From positions 1 to 40,982 of the forward strand of contig NZ_JABDQL010000029.1 in the NCBI RefSeq assembly GCF_013042245.1: a DNA stretch of 40,982 bases, read 5' to 3'. Below, in pieces: positions 25,349-33,408 of the stretch. The notes below the pieces were generated by a model. The model made no database searches and was not told the origin of the DNA. It saw only the letters and a program-made list of their open reading frames with translations. Positions within the stretch are counted from its first letter, which is position 1. Every line of letters begins with the position of its first letter. This DNA comes from Winogradskyella sp. GTDB taxonomy: Bacteria; Bacteroidota; Bacteroidia; Flavobacteriales; Flavobacteriaceae. The position numbers were made by a program, and so were the translations under genes.

Positions 25349-26917
25349 TTATTCAGCTTTATCCACTACTGGACGATTTTTGCGATTGGCAAGTTCCCAA
25401 GCAGTATAAAAAACCAGTCTTGTTCTATTTTCTAACAAATCATATTCAATTTTATCTGGTGTATCGCTAGGCTTATGATAATCATCATGCGTACCATTGA
25501 AATAGAAAATTACAGGAACATTGTTTTTAGCAAAGTTATAATGGTCAGAACGGTAGTAGTAACGGTTAGGGTCGTTCTCATCATTATAAGTATAATCTAA
25601 TTCTATGTTGGTGTACTTTTTATTAATCTCTTCAGATAGCTTATGGAGTTCTGTACTTAACTTATCACTTCCAATGAGGTAAACATAATTTCTGTCTCCT
25701 TCATTACGTTTTGGGTCTATACGACCAATCATATCTATATTTAAGTCTGCAACAGTATTTTCTAATGGAAATATTGGGTCTATGTCGGTATAATATCTAG
25801 AACCTAAAAGGCCTTTCTCTTCACCTGTAACGTGTAGGAAGAGTATTGAGCGTTTTGGTGTATAACCATCTTTAACAGCTTGCTGGAAAGCTTCAGCAAT
25901 TTCTATTAAAGCTATAGTGCCAGAACCATCATCGTCTGCACCATTGTAAACCTCACCATTCTTTATACCTTCATGGTCAAGGTGTGCAGAAAGTACTAAA
26001 ATTTCACCTGGTTTTTCAGACCCTTTTATAAAGGCCACTACGTTTTCAGACATAACGTCTTCAGCTTTTCTTTCAGCCTTTAACACCATGTCTGTTTTTA
26101 GAACTTTTGGTGTGTTGTCATCGGCTATAGAGTTGTAAATTTCTTTGGCTAAATCTTCGTTTATCATAACAAATGCAAAATCTCCATCGTCACTCTTAAG
26201 AGATAATCTCCCCGAAAATCCCGACTCGGCTTGTCTTTGATAGAAAGGCGCATACCTAGAAAATAAATTACCATCTAAATAAAGTAAAGCCTTAGCTCCT
26301 TGCTCTTGAGCAGCATTTCTTTTGCTAGAAAGCGATTGACGACCATTAGTCCATTTCGTACCTTCAGTTTTACCAGAAGTTACGTAGTTTCCATTAGCAT
26401 CTTTTGGTTCACCTGCTTTTGCCAACACAATTTTGCCTTTAACATCTATATTCTTGTAATCTGAATAATTTTCATCATCGATGCCGTGACCAACATATAT
26501 AATTTCTGATGTTTTTACATCTAAATCTTTTGAAAGTACTAAAACAATGTGGTTTGTAAAAGCGTCAAAGGATTTACCATTTACTGCTACTTGTGCTTCA
26601 GCAACTTTTTGTTTTTGTAAAGGGACTTCTTGAAAATAATCATCATTATTATAAGCTGATGAAATACCCATAGAAACGTATTGGTTTTTAAGATATTCAA
26701 CAGCCATTTTTTGTCCTTTTTCTCCAGTGTTTCTACCTTCAAATTCATCGGAAGCATAGGTGTAAAGCATATCTTTTAACTCTTCTTGAGTTATGGTTTC
26801 TGCATAATCAACTGGGTTTGCAGTGCTTTTTTTAGAAGCTATTGACGTATTGGTCTTGCCGCCACCACAAGCTAGTAGTACTGTAGATAAACATAGTACA
26901 AAGAATAATCTTTTCAT
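25349..26917 (-). CDS. M28 family peptidase lipoprotein with inserted PA-like domain
   Basis: A 522-residue exported zinc aminopeptidase. The lipoprotein signal ends in VLLAC with Cys17. The M28 zinc residues are visible: AHLDHEG (His312), NGADDDGSG (Asp328/329), GEE (Glu366/367), an NIDMIGR aspartate and RSDHYNFA histidine. Residues about 115-260 form an inserted domain of the PA type between the N-terminal part and the catalytic domain. It would degrade peptides at the cell envelope. A shorter paralogue lies immediately upstream, so the pair probably arose by tandem duplication. Confidence 0.9.
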   Translation of the reverse strand: MKRLFFVLCLSTVLLACGGGKTNTSIASKKSTANPVDYAETITQEELKDMLYTYASDEFEGRNTGEKGQKMAVEYLKNQYVSMGISSAYNNDDYFQEVPLQKQKVAEAQVAVNGKSFDAFTNHIVLVLSKDLDVKTSEIIYVGHGIDDENYSDYKNIDVKGKIVLAKAGEPKDANGNYVTSGKTEGTKWTNGRQSLSSKRNAAQEQGAKALLYLDGNLFSRYAPFYQRQAESGFSGRLSLKSDDGDFAFVMINEDLAKEIYNSIADDNTPKVLKTDMVLKAERKAEDVMSENVVAFIKGSEKPGEILVLSAHLDHEGIKNGEVYNGADDDGSGTIALIEIAEAFQQAVKDGYTPKRSILFLHVTGEEKGLLGSRYYTDIDPIFPLENTVADLNIDMIGRIDPKRNEGDRNYVYLIGSDKLSTELHKLSEEINKKYTNIELDYTYNDENDPNRYYYRSDHYNFAKNNVPVIFYFNGTHDDYHKPSDTPDKIEYDLLENRTRLVFYTAWELANRKNRPVVDKAE

Positions 26918-27031
26918 TATGTAATTAGATTTTATTTTAATTAATATACCTGTATTTGGTCTGAGGCATTAAAAATAACCAAATAATGACGAGTAAAAAT
27001 ACAAATCAAATATTATTAACAAACTTTAGTA

Positions 27032-28063
27032 TCAAAGCACTTCTCTTAAGGGTGCATTATTAGAATTAGCAATATACCAAGTTGTTACAAATATAAGTTG
27101 TGTTCTTTTTTTTAAAGCTGAAAAACTAATTTTATCTATCGTATCTGAAGATTTATGATAGTCTTTATGCTCACCATTAAAGAAAAATATAACAGGGATA
27201 TCTTGAAGCGCAAAATTATAATGGTCAGATCTATTGTAGTATCTGTTAGTATCGTTTATATCATTATACTTGTAATCTAAGTCTAAGTTAACAAACTCAT
27301 CATTAGCTTCACGTACAATAAAGTCTAGTTCTGTACTAATGCGGTCAGAACCTATGAGATATACGTAATTGTCGTTACCCTCATGTCTTTTGTCAATACG
27401 ACCAATCATATCTGTATTAAGATTGGCAACTGTATTTTCAAGAGGAAATACTGGATTTTGAATATAATACTGTGAGCCATAGAGACCAAGTTCTTCTGCT
27501 GTAACATGAAGAAAAACAATACTCCGCCGTGGTCTTATACCATTTTGTTCGGCAAGTTTGAATGCTTCGGCAATTTCAAGTATTGCTGAGGTTCCTGAAC
27601 CATTATCATCTGCTCCGTTATAGACTTTGCCATCTACAATACCTATATGGTCGGAGTGTGCAGAAATAACCACATATTCGTCTGGAAATTCTGAACCTTC
27701 TACATAGGCAATGACATTTTGAGATGTATTTGTGTCCTCAGGAAGAAAAGATTTTGGAACCGTTTGAAAATAGCCTGGGTAATTCTTAGGAGCTTTAATT
27801 TGAAGGGCTTTGTATTGACTTTTTATATAGTCACATATTGCATTGTGCCCAGGTTCTCCAGACATGCGACCGGCGTATTTGTCACTGGCTATTTCTGTGA
27901 GGTGTTTCTCTAAATCAACTTCAGTGATTGTGTTTAAATACGTTTGTACTGTTGGGATTTTTTTAAATACAATAGACGCTTTTACTTCTTTAATTTTTTC
28001 ACTATGCCTTTGTTTAGAACAGGTCCCTACTAAAAGTAGAAGTGAAGCTATAAGTATTTTCAT
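27032..28063 (-). CDS. M28 family peptidase, short paralogue without the PA domain
   Basis: A 343-residue zinc peptidase with the same catalytic signals as its neighbour: SAHSDHIG (His136), NGADDNGSG (Asp152/153), TAEELGLYGS (Glu190/191), NTDMIGR and RSDHYNFA. It has a lipoprotein-like N-terminus ending LLLVGTC (Cys15); the Thr before the Cys is less usual. Most of the PA-like domain is absent, while the flanking sequences align, including YFQTVP against YFQEVP. It is 114 bases from its paralogue, in the same direction. Confidence 0.88.
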   Translation of the reverse strand: MKILIASLLLLVGTCSKQRHSEKIKEVKASIVFKKIPTVQTYLNTITEVDLEKHLTEIASDKYAGRMSGEPGHNAICDYIKSQYKALQIKAPKNYPGYFQTVPKSFLPEDTNTSQNVIAYVEGSEFPDEYVVISAHSDHIGIVDGKVYNGADDNGSGTSAILEIAEAFKLAEQNGIRPRRSIVFLHVTAEELGLYGSQYYIQNPVFPLENTVANLNTDMIGRIDKRHEGNDNYVYLIGSDRISTELDFIVREANDEFVNLDLDYKYNDINDTNRYYNRSDHYNFALQDIPVIFFFNGEHKDYHKSSDTIDKISFSALKKRTQLIFVTTWYIANSNNAPLREVL

Positions 28064-28117
28064 TTTCTTTCAATTGGTGCTCAAAAATAAATGAATAAAC
28101 AGACTTCTCTAACAAAT

Positions 28118-28447
28118 CTACTCATCAATTTCTATATCTTCAAGAAGTTCTATAGCATCTTCTTCCGATTTGTCTTCACGTTGTTCTAGTTCTTCAGTAT
28201 CTCCTATTTCAGCTTTATAGAAAACACTTTTATAAATGATAAAGCCAAGTGAAATTATACTAAGTAAAAAGACATACTGTATGGCTTTGGTTTTTATTTG
28301 TTTCTTTTTGGTTAGGTACAAAAGGCCTAGTCCGCAGAGAAAAGCAGCAATAACAGGAAAAACAGCTATTTTAAAAAGAGGTGTTACGGCGAGTATTACT
28401 GCTAAGACTGAAGTAATAAACCCTAAAATGACTAATAATCGTTTCAT
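28118..28447 (-). CDS. Hypothetical small membrane protein
   Basis: A 109-residue protein with three hydrophobic segments (about 5-20, 25-45 and 55-72) and a strongly acidic tail rich in Glu and Asp (about 80-109). No family is recognised. Its start codon and the first three codons lie inside the first unit of a 90-bp tandem duplication, so its promoter region exists twice. Confidence 0.7.
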   Translation of the reverse strand: MKRLLVILGFITSVLAVILAVTPLFKIAVFPVIAAFLCGLGLLYLTKKKQIKTKAIQYVFLLSIISLGFIIYKSVFYKAEIGDTEELEQREDKSEEDAIELLEDIEIDE

Positions 28448-28619
28448 GTGTTTATATCTATTGTTTTTTTAAGGACACATGCTGTTCGCTATTAATTATT
28501 CCTTTGGATGATAATATGTTTAGCATGCTCGTTTCATGTGTTTATATCTATTGTTTTTTTAAGGACATATGCTGTTCGCTATTAATTATTCCTTTGGATG
28601 ATAATATGTTTATCATGCG
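28440..28619. repeat. Tandem duplication, 90-bp unit x 2
   Basis: Units 28440-28529 and 28530-28619 are identical except at three positions (28478/28568, 28523/28613 and 28529/28619). The unit covers the upstream region and first codons of the small membrane protein gene, ATGAAACG on the minus strand. The second unit therefore encodes only a five-residue stub, MKRAC. The near identity suggests recent origin by slippage or unequal exchange. Confidence 0.95.
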
Positions 28620-28631
28620 CGTTTTATAATT

Positions 28632-29411
28632 TTAGTGTTTAAGACCTGTTGCTGATTTGATTTTTAATTCGCCATTTCCAACGGGTATTTTAAACTTTGC
28701 TAGCAAAGGTACTTTATTAGCATCTGCTGTTAACCAGATAATATTAGTGTTATTTCCTTTTAATGCGTCAGAACCTTTGAGGGTAATGGCAATTTTATAG
28801 CATTCTTTTCTACCAATATTAGAAGAAATAGATTCTTTACCTAAATATTTAAAGACAACCGTAGATTCCTCATTGTCAAATAATACTTTAAAACTTGATG
28901 AATCCCCGACATTTGCTTTATCTATATCTAAGTTACGAAGTGTATACAAAGTAGCTACTAAATCTTTTGTGCCTGGGTTTATACTTACATTTTTCTTTTC
29001 TTCCCAAATAGTGCCATCACTGCGTCTTTTTTTCTTAACGCTATTTACAGTTTTTGTTTTATGGCGGTATTTGTACTGCATAAACTTATAATATCCACCT
29101 TCATCAATTTCTCTTTTGTAGAGGTAAGGCGTCAGATTGCTTGGGCTTACGTAACTTTCATATAAGTCTCTAATTTTAAAAAAACTATCAAAACTACTAT
29201 AAGTACTAGCCGAGCACTTGAGGCGCATCAATGTACTTTTCGAGGTTTTAATTTTACTTGTTTCCATGGTGACTTGCGCAATATCAGTTAGTAAACCAGA
29301 CATGTTGTAAGAAGCTGTATAAACTAATTTTTCTCCAAATGCAATTGTCTTATTCTGAGCAAATAAAGACAAACAAAAAAATAGACTTATAGATACTAGG
29401 ATATGTTTCAT
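28632..29411 (-). CDS. DUF3108 domain-containing exported protein
   Basis: A 259-residue secreted protein. A signal peptide (residues 1-18, FFCLSLFAQN) is followed by a beta-rich domain with FGEKLVYTASYNMSG, YESYVSPSNLTPYLYKREIDEGGY and the DADKVPLLAKF-like C-terminal strand typical of DUF3108. The family function is unknown. It stands alone, between a tandem repeat and the tRNA-Ser region. Confidence 0.85.
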   Translation of the reverse strand: MKHILVSISLFFCLSLFAQNKTIAFGEKLVYTASYNMSGLLTDIAQVTMETSKIKTSKSTLMRLKCSASTYSSFDSFFKIRDLYESYVSPSNLTPYLYKREIDEGGYYKFMQYKYRHKTKTVNSVKKKRRSDGTIWEEKKNVSINPGTKDLVATLYTLRNLDIDKANVGDSSSFKVLFDNEESTVVFKYLGKESISSNIGRKECYKIAITLKGSDALKGNNTNIIWLTADANKVPLLAKFKIPVGNGELKIKSATGLKH

Positions 29412-29533
29412 TTATAAAGTTTTTTATATAAACGTTTTATGAATCATTTATTGTGCCGAAATTACAACTGTACAATTAATTCTAAACTTTTTTTGGATAA
29501 AATTTAAACAAAAGTAAAAAAGCAAAAAAAGCC

Positions 29534-29564
29534 TTGGCAAAAGCAAAAAAGGATTTTATATTTG
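29534..29564 (+). promoter_or_regulatory. Promoter of tRNA-Ser
   Basis: TTG at 29534-29536 and TATATTTG at 29557-29564 are 20 bases apart, matching the Bacteroidota promoter. The tRNA begins 37 bases downstream. Confidence 0.65.
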
Positions 29565-29600
29565 CATCCGCATTTAGGGAATACCTAATGAGACACTCAA

Positions 29601-29685
29601 GGAGAAATGGCAGAGTGGTCGAATGCACCAGTCTTGAAAACTGGCGAGGGTCACACCTCCGGGGGTTCGAATCCCTCTTTCTCCG
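29601..29685 (+). tRNA. tRNA-Ser (TGA)
   Basis: An 85-base class II tRNA. The acceptor is GGAGAAA/TTTCTCC. The anticodon stem CCAGT/ACTGG encloses loop CTTGAAA, which gives anticodon TGA. A long variable arm follows (GCGAGGGTCACACCTCC), then the T arm GGGGG-TTCGAAT-CCCTC and discriminator G. Its 3' end is copied at 29842-29858, which marks it as an integration site. Confidence 0.97.
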
Positions 29686-29686
29686 C
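29670..29686 (+). other. Attachment-site copy 1 (tRNA-Ser 3' end)
   Basis: AATCCCTCTTTCTCCGC forms the 3' end of tRNA-Ser plus one base. The same 17 bases recur exactly at 29842-29858. A tRNA 3' end is the usual target of tyrosine integrases, and one is encoded downstream. Confidence 0.75.
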
Positions 29687-29692
29687 AAAAGG

Positions 29693-29722
29693 AAACCTAC
29701 AACCAAAGTTGTAGGTTTTTTT
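29693..29722 (+). terminator. Terminator of tRNA-Ser
   Basis: AAACCTACAAC and GTTGTAGGTTT form an 11-bp stem with loop CAAA, followed by TTTT. It is immediately after the tRNA. Confidence 0.88.
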
Positions 29723-29841
29723 GTTTTCAGGCATGTTGAAAATTTATTTTCATAAATAGATGAAAACAAAAAAACAAGCAAGTGTAACTTGTGTAGGTTT
29801 CTATGCTTGTACTAGATTCCTTATTAGGGATCATTGAAAAT

Positions 29842-29858
29842 AATCCCTCTTTCTCCGC
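29842..29858 (+). other. Attachment-site copy 2, left edge of the integrated island
   Basis: An exact 17-base duplicate of the tRNA-Ser end, 155 bases after copy 1 and 237 bases before the integrase start. The duplicate also sits in a weak hairpin (AGGGAT at 29826-29831 with ATCCCT at 29843-29848). The stretch 29723-29841 shows no gene and may be a remnant of an earlier insertion. Confidence 0.7.
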
Positions 29859-29959
29859 CAAGATTTATTCAAAATCGACGAAAGTCCTGTAAACTCAATG
29901 TTTATGGGACTTTTTATTTTACCCAAAACATCAAAATATGTATTAAAAACCATTCTGTT

Positions 29960-30092
29960 GGTGACCTATTAGGTGACCTTTTTTAAACCTTAATTAGGTC
30001 ACCTAATTACTTATAACTAATTATAAATCAGTAAGATAAAACAATTAAAAGACCTTAATATTTTGTAAATTAATGTATAATTAAAGGTCACC
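29960..30092 (+). promoter_or_regulatory. Cluster of GGTGACC/GGTCACC boxes before the integrase
   Basis: Four copies occur: GGTGACC at 29960-29966 and 29972-29978, and the reverse complement GGTCACC at 29997-30003 and 30086-30092. The third is the centre of a perfect 19-base palindrome (29991-30009, TAATTAGGT-C-ACCTAATTA). The last ends 3 bases before the integrase ATG. They could be integrase or excisionase binding sites or an autoregulatory operator. Confidence 0.6.
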
Positions 30093-30095
30093 AGA

Positions 30096-31346
30096 ATGAA
30101 CAAAACATTTGGATTATTATTCTACTTAAAAAAGAGTAAAGTAGATGCACAGGGCAAATGCCCTATTTACCTACGTATTACTATAGATGGTAAGCGTACA
30201 GCGATTAGTACAAAGCGTACCATTGCCATTGAAAAATGGAGCGTTGAAGCCAATAAAGCTATTGGAAGAACAGAAGATATACGAGAACTAAATGCCTATT
30301 TAGATTCACTTGCTACAAAAGTATATCAAAGCCAAAGAGACTTAATTCAAGATAACAAAGAGGTTACTACAGAAACCCTTAAAAACAAGTTTTTAGGTGT
30401 TGAGGAAAAACAAAGAACACTAATAACCATCTTTAACAATCACAACAAGCAAGTTGAAAAATTAGTTGGTAGAGAGTTTTCGGCAGGAACTTTAGAGCGT
30501 TATAAAACGGTGTGTAAGCATCTGCAAGAGTTTATGCAACATCAGTACAAGGTAAGTGATATTCCTGTGAATAGAATAGACCACAAGTATATTACAGATT
30601 TTGAGTTCTATTTGAAAACCGTTAGAAACTGCGGACATAACAGTACTATCAAGTATATTAAGAATTTTAAAAAGATAGTGCGTATAGCAATAGCCAATGA
30701 TTGGATTAAAAAAGAACCATTTCTAAATTATAAAGTGCGTTTAAAAGAAGTGGAACGCCAATTCTTATCAGAAGTAGAAATACAAACAATGCTCGAAAAA
30801 GAATTACACACTAATCGATTAGAGCAAGTAAGAGACATTTTTATATTCTGTTGCTTTACAGGTTTAGCGTATAGTGACGTTAAGAAGCTCTCAAAAGATA
30901 ATTTGGTATTTGGTATTGATGGCGATAAGTGGATAAAAACAAAGCGTACTAAAACAGATACACGCAGTAATATTCCACTACTTCCAACCGCTTTAGAGAT
31001 TATAAAAAAATATGAGAACCATCCAGAAGCAGTTACAAAAAGTTTGTTGCTTCCAGTATTAAGCAATCAAAAGTCTAATGCCTATTTAAAAGAGATAGCA
31101 GACTTGTGTGGTATCAACAAAAACTTAACCACCCATTTGGCTCGTCATACCTTTGCAACTACTGTAACATTGTCTAATGGTGTACCAATGGTGTCAGTTA
31201 GTAAAATGTTAGGGCATAAATCATTAAAAACGACACAACATTATGCAAAAATATTGGATAGAAAAGTAAGTGATGATATGGCTATTTTAAAACAAAAGTT
31301 TGCTGATAAAACTACTATTGACGCTTCTAAGAGAATAGCCAATTAA
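30096..31346 (+). CDS. Tyrosine recombinase / integrase (Bacteroidota type)
   Basis: A 416-residue site-specific recombinase. The N-terminal arm-binding domain (FYLKKSKVDAQGKCPIYLRIT) is followed by a SAM-like core-binding domain (about 105-210) and the catalytic domain. Catalytic residues seen are the Lys-rich KTKRTKT strand, H347-L-A-R350, H374 in LGHKS and the nucleophile Y383 in QHYAKI. The position usually held by the first arginine reads TGLAYSDV, with Ala258, as in the IntDOT-like integrases of Bacteroidota elements. It lies just inside a duplicated tRNA-Ser end and is therefore likely to have inserted this island. Confidence 0.93.
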   Translation: MNKTFGLLFYLKKSKVDAQGKCPIYLRITIDGKRTAISTKRTIAIEKWSVEANKAIGRTEDIRELNAYLDSLATKVYQSQRDLIQDNKEVTTETLKNKFLGVEEKQRTLITIFNNHNKQVEKLVGREFSAGTLERYKTVCKHLQEFMQHQYKVSDIPVNRIDHKYITDFEFYLKTVRNCGHNSTIKYIKNFKKIVRIAIANDWIKKEPFLNYKVRLKEVERQFLSEVEIQTMLEKELHTNRLEQVRDIFIFCCFTGLAYSDVKKLSKDNLVFGIDGDKWIKTKRTKTDTRSNIPLLPTALEIIKKYENHPEAVTKSLLLPVLSNQKSNAYLKEIADLCGINKNLTTHLARHTFATTVTLSNGVPMVSVSKMLGHKSLKTTQHYAKILDRKVSDDMAILKQKFADKTTIDASKRIAN

Positions 31347-31389
31347 CACTTATATACAATAACGTTAAACAAATTTCTTAAAACCGCTT

Positions 31390-31415
31390 AAAACCCTTGT
31401 TAATTCAAAGGTTTT
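31390..31415 (+). terminator. Possible integrase terminator
   Basis: AAAACCCTTG, loop TTAATT, CAAAGGTTTT form a stem of 10 positions with one mismatch, followed by CGCTTTT. It lies 44 bases after the integrase stop. Confidence 0.5.
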
Positions 31416-31507
31416 CGCTTTTAATAGAGTGTCTTTTTTGTTTACAACTGTTAATAAGTTTGTTTTATGTAAAGGTCAAAATATCGTAAATTAACGTAAT
31501 ATAAATC

Positions 31508-31521
31508 AGGTGTTTACACCT
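31508..31521. promoter_or_regulatory. Palindrome upstream of the HTH gene
   Basis: AGGTGTTTACACCT is a perfect 6-bp inverted repeat with a 2-base spacer, 22 bases before the HTH start. A direct repeat TTTTAATAC x 2 follows at 31521-31539. It is a likely operator or excisionase site. Confidence 0.4.
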
Positions 31522-31542
31522 TTTAATACGTTTTAATACAGA

Positions 31543-31806
31543 ATGACATTTGAAGTAATTACAAAGGATGATTTAAAGACTCTTAAACAGGAAATCATCA
31601 CAGAACTTAAGACAATTTTAGGAAGCCAAACAGAGCAAAAAAAGTGGTTAAAATCAGCAGACGTACGTGAGCTATTAAATATCTCACCAGGTACTTTGCA
31701 GAATTTACGAAATAACGGAACATTACCTTATACCAAAATGGGTAAAACAATGTACTATGAGTATGATGATGTAATCGGAATTTTAACCCAAAACAAGAGT
31801 GCTTAA
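31543..31806 (+). CDS. Helix-turn-helix / excisionase-like DNA-binding protein
   Basis: An 87-residue protein. After a helical N-terminus (FEVITKDDLKTLKQEI) it has a MerR/excisionase-type winged helix: WLKSADVRELLNISPGTLQNLR, then NGTLPYTKMGKTMYYEYDDV. Proteins of this type in Bacteroidota elements act as excisionases or regulators near the integrase. Its last base is the first of the next gene (TAATG overlap), so the two are coupled. Confidence 0.85.
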   Translation: MTFEVITKDDLKTLKQEIITELKTILGSQTEQKKWLKSADVRELLNISPGTLQNLRNNGTLPYTKMGKTMYYEYDDVIGILTQNKSA

Positions 31807-33284
31807 TGAAGTTACATTTTTATTTTCCAGAGAATTTAGATTTAGACAATCTAATTGATGACAACTACCCAACATTTAAGCCTTTTGTTAGAGAAAAAGC
31901 AAGATACTTACTACATCTAATTAGTGTAAAACGACTGAATAAAAAAGATTCGGTTACAGAAGAATACACCAAACTTTCATCAAAAATGATGCAGGATATG
32001 GTGCATAATTATCACGAATATTGGGATTACTTTATAAACGATTTAAAAATTGTTGAGCGCACCAAATCTTATCAAACAGACAAATACTGTAAAGGTTACA
32101 AGTTTGTTGAAGCGTATAACACATCAATAGTGAAATCACCTTTAACGCTTCAAGATAGATCCATTAGAAAAAAGCTGATAAACTACATCAACAGAATAAA
32201 ATCTCAAAACAGGTCGTATACATATCTATCAAAATGGTTTGATGATAAGCTACAAATTGATGAAGAAATTTGTGTTTGGGCAATGAATGAGATATTTAAC
32301 ATCAAACAAGAATTTCCAGAGTTAAGAGATATTAATATTATAAACGGTAAAGAAAAAAGTCCACAAAAACAGAAAGACTTTGCTCTTGGCTCAATAGGGA
32401 GATTTAAAGAAGCATTAAATCAACCTCGTCGAGATAATAATGTACTGCGTTACCATTCTGTACTTACAAATATGAATAGCATATACAGAAATGCGGTTAC
32501 CTACAATGGCGAAGAGTTGTATGCACTCGATTTAAAAAACAGCCAAGTGTTTTTGAGCACAAAACTTTTATCTACTAATTATTTAATAAGAAGCTATGGA
32601 AATGGTGCAAAAGTCGACATCATCTTTGATAATCCTATTGAAATGTATAAACGTTTAACTAATCAACCCTTTTTAGAGGTTGATAGTTTAAACTCTAAAA
32701 TAACTAAATGTAATTTAAGTAAATCCTCTTACATTATGTTAGGACTTTTTAAAGATAGCCCTTTAAATATGAGGTTTCAGGAATACTTCAGATTGGCTAT
32801 TAAGGGCAATTTCTACGAGAGTTTAAGAGAAAAGATACATCAGGAGTTAGGTGTGTATATTGAGTCCAGAGGAGATGTTAAGCGTAACGTATTCAAGTTT
32901 ATGTTTTCAGAAGTACACTCTAAATCAAAGTTTGTAAAACTATTTGAGGCGCTCTTCCCAGAAGTATATAAAGTGTTTTATGATATAAAAGAATATGACC
33001 ATACAATACTACCTCGCATACTGCAACGTATAGAAAGCAATTTATTTATAGATAGAATTGCAAAGCGTGTCTCAAAAGAATTGCCAAAAGCATCTATTCA
33101 CACCATACACGACAGTATTGCATCTACTAAACAATATATTCCTGCAATAAGAAAGATTATGGAAGAAGAATTTGTAGGTGGCATAGGTGCGATTCCTGGT
33201 ATTAAAGAAGAACATTGGTGTAAAGCCAATATTATTAAAGAAGTTAATGAACTAAAGCAAAAAGCATTTGCTGTAGCCTCATAA
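31806..33284 (+). CDS. Putative family A-like DNA polymerase (palm) of a mobile element
   Basis: A 492-residue protein usually left as hypothetical. The C-terminal half carries the three palm motifs of DNA polymerase I relatives in order. Motif A is YALDLKNSQVFL with Asp242. Motif B has R355-x3-K359-x3-F363-x3-F367 (RGDVKRNVFKFMF), the same spacing as the Pol I O-helix, followed by LFPEVYKVF like the RYPGV segment. Motif C is IHTIHDSI with His435 and Asp436. No 3'-5' exonuclease motifs are seen, and the N-terminal 230 residues are helical and unassigned. It could copy the element or prime its replication. A single-subunit RNA polymerase relation is the alternative. Confidence 0.6.
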   Translation: MKLHFYFPENLDLDNLIDDNYPTFKPFVREKARYLLHLISVKRLNKKDSVTEEYTKLSSKMMQDMVHNYHEYWDYFINDLKIVERTKSYQTDKYCKGYKFVEAYNTSIVKSPLTLQDRSIRKKLINYINRIKSQNRSYTYLSKWFDDKLQIDEEICVWAMNEIFNIKQEFPELRDINIINGKEKSPQKQKDFALGSIGRFKEALNQPRRDNNVLRYHSVLTNMNSIYRNAVTYNGEELYALDLKNSQVFLSTKLLSTNYLIRSYGNGAKVDIIFDNPIEMYKRLTNQPFLEVDSLNSKITKCNLSKSSYIMLGLFKDSPLNMRFQEYFRLAIKGNFYESLREKIHQELGVYIESRGDVKRNVFKFMFSEVHSKSKFVKLFEALFPEVYKVFYDIKEYDHTILPRILQRIESNLFIDRIAKRVSKELPKASIHTIHDSIASTKQYIPAIRKIMEEEFVGGIGAIPGIKEEHWCKANIIKEVNELKQKAFAVAS

Positions 33285-33408
33285 TCAACAAATAGTGTTT
33301 AATATCAATACTGTATTGACTTTAAAAATATACTTGGAGAATTTCCTAATTCCTACAAAAAAGATTTATATTTTTAAGGTTCATTAAAAGCGAAGGTCAA
33401 TCAAAAGA

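Noticed and set aside
29534-29755. 73-residue plus-strand frame across tRNA-Ser
   Set aside because: It covers the tRNA itself and has no protein-like features.
29482-29781. 99-residue minus-strand frame across tRNA-Ser
   Set aside because: It is the antisense of the tRNA and its terminator. Its peptide (RKRDSNPRRCDPRQ) is the common artefact produced by translating serine tRNA genes.
31806-33284. Reading the 492-residue protein as a RepB or relaxase
   Set aside because: No HUH, relaxase tyrosine or winged-helix initiator motif was found; the palm motifs are a better match.
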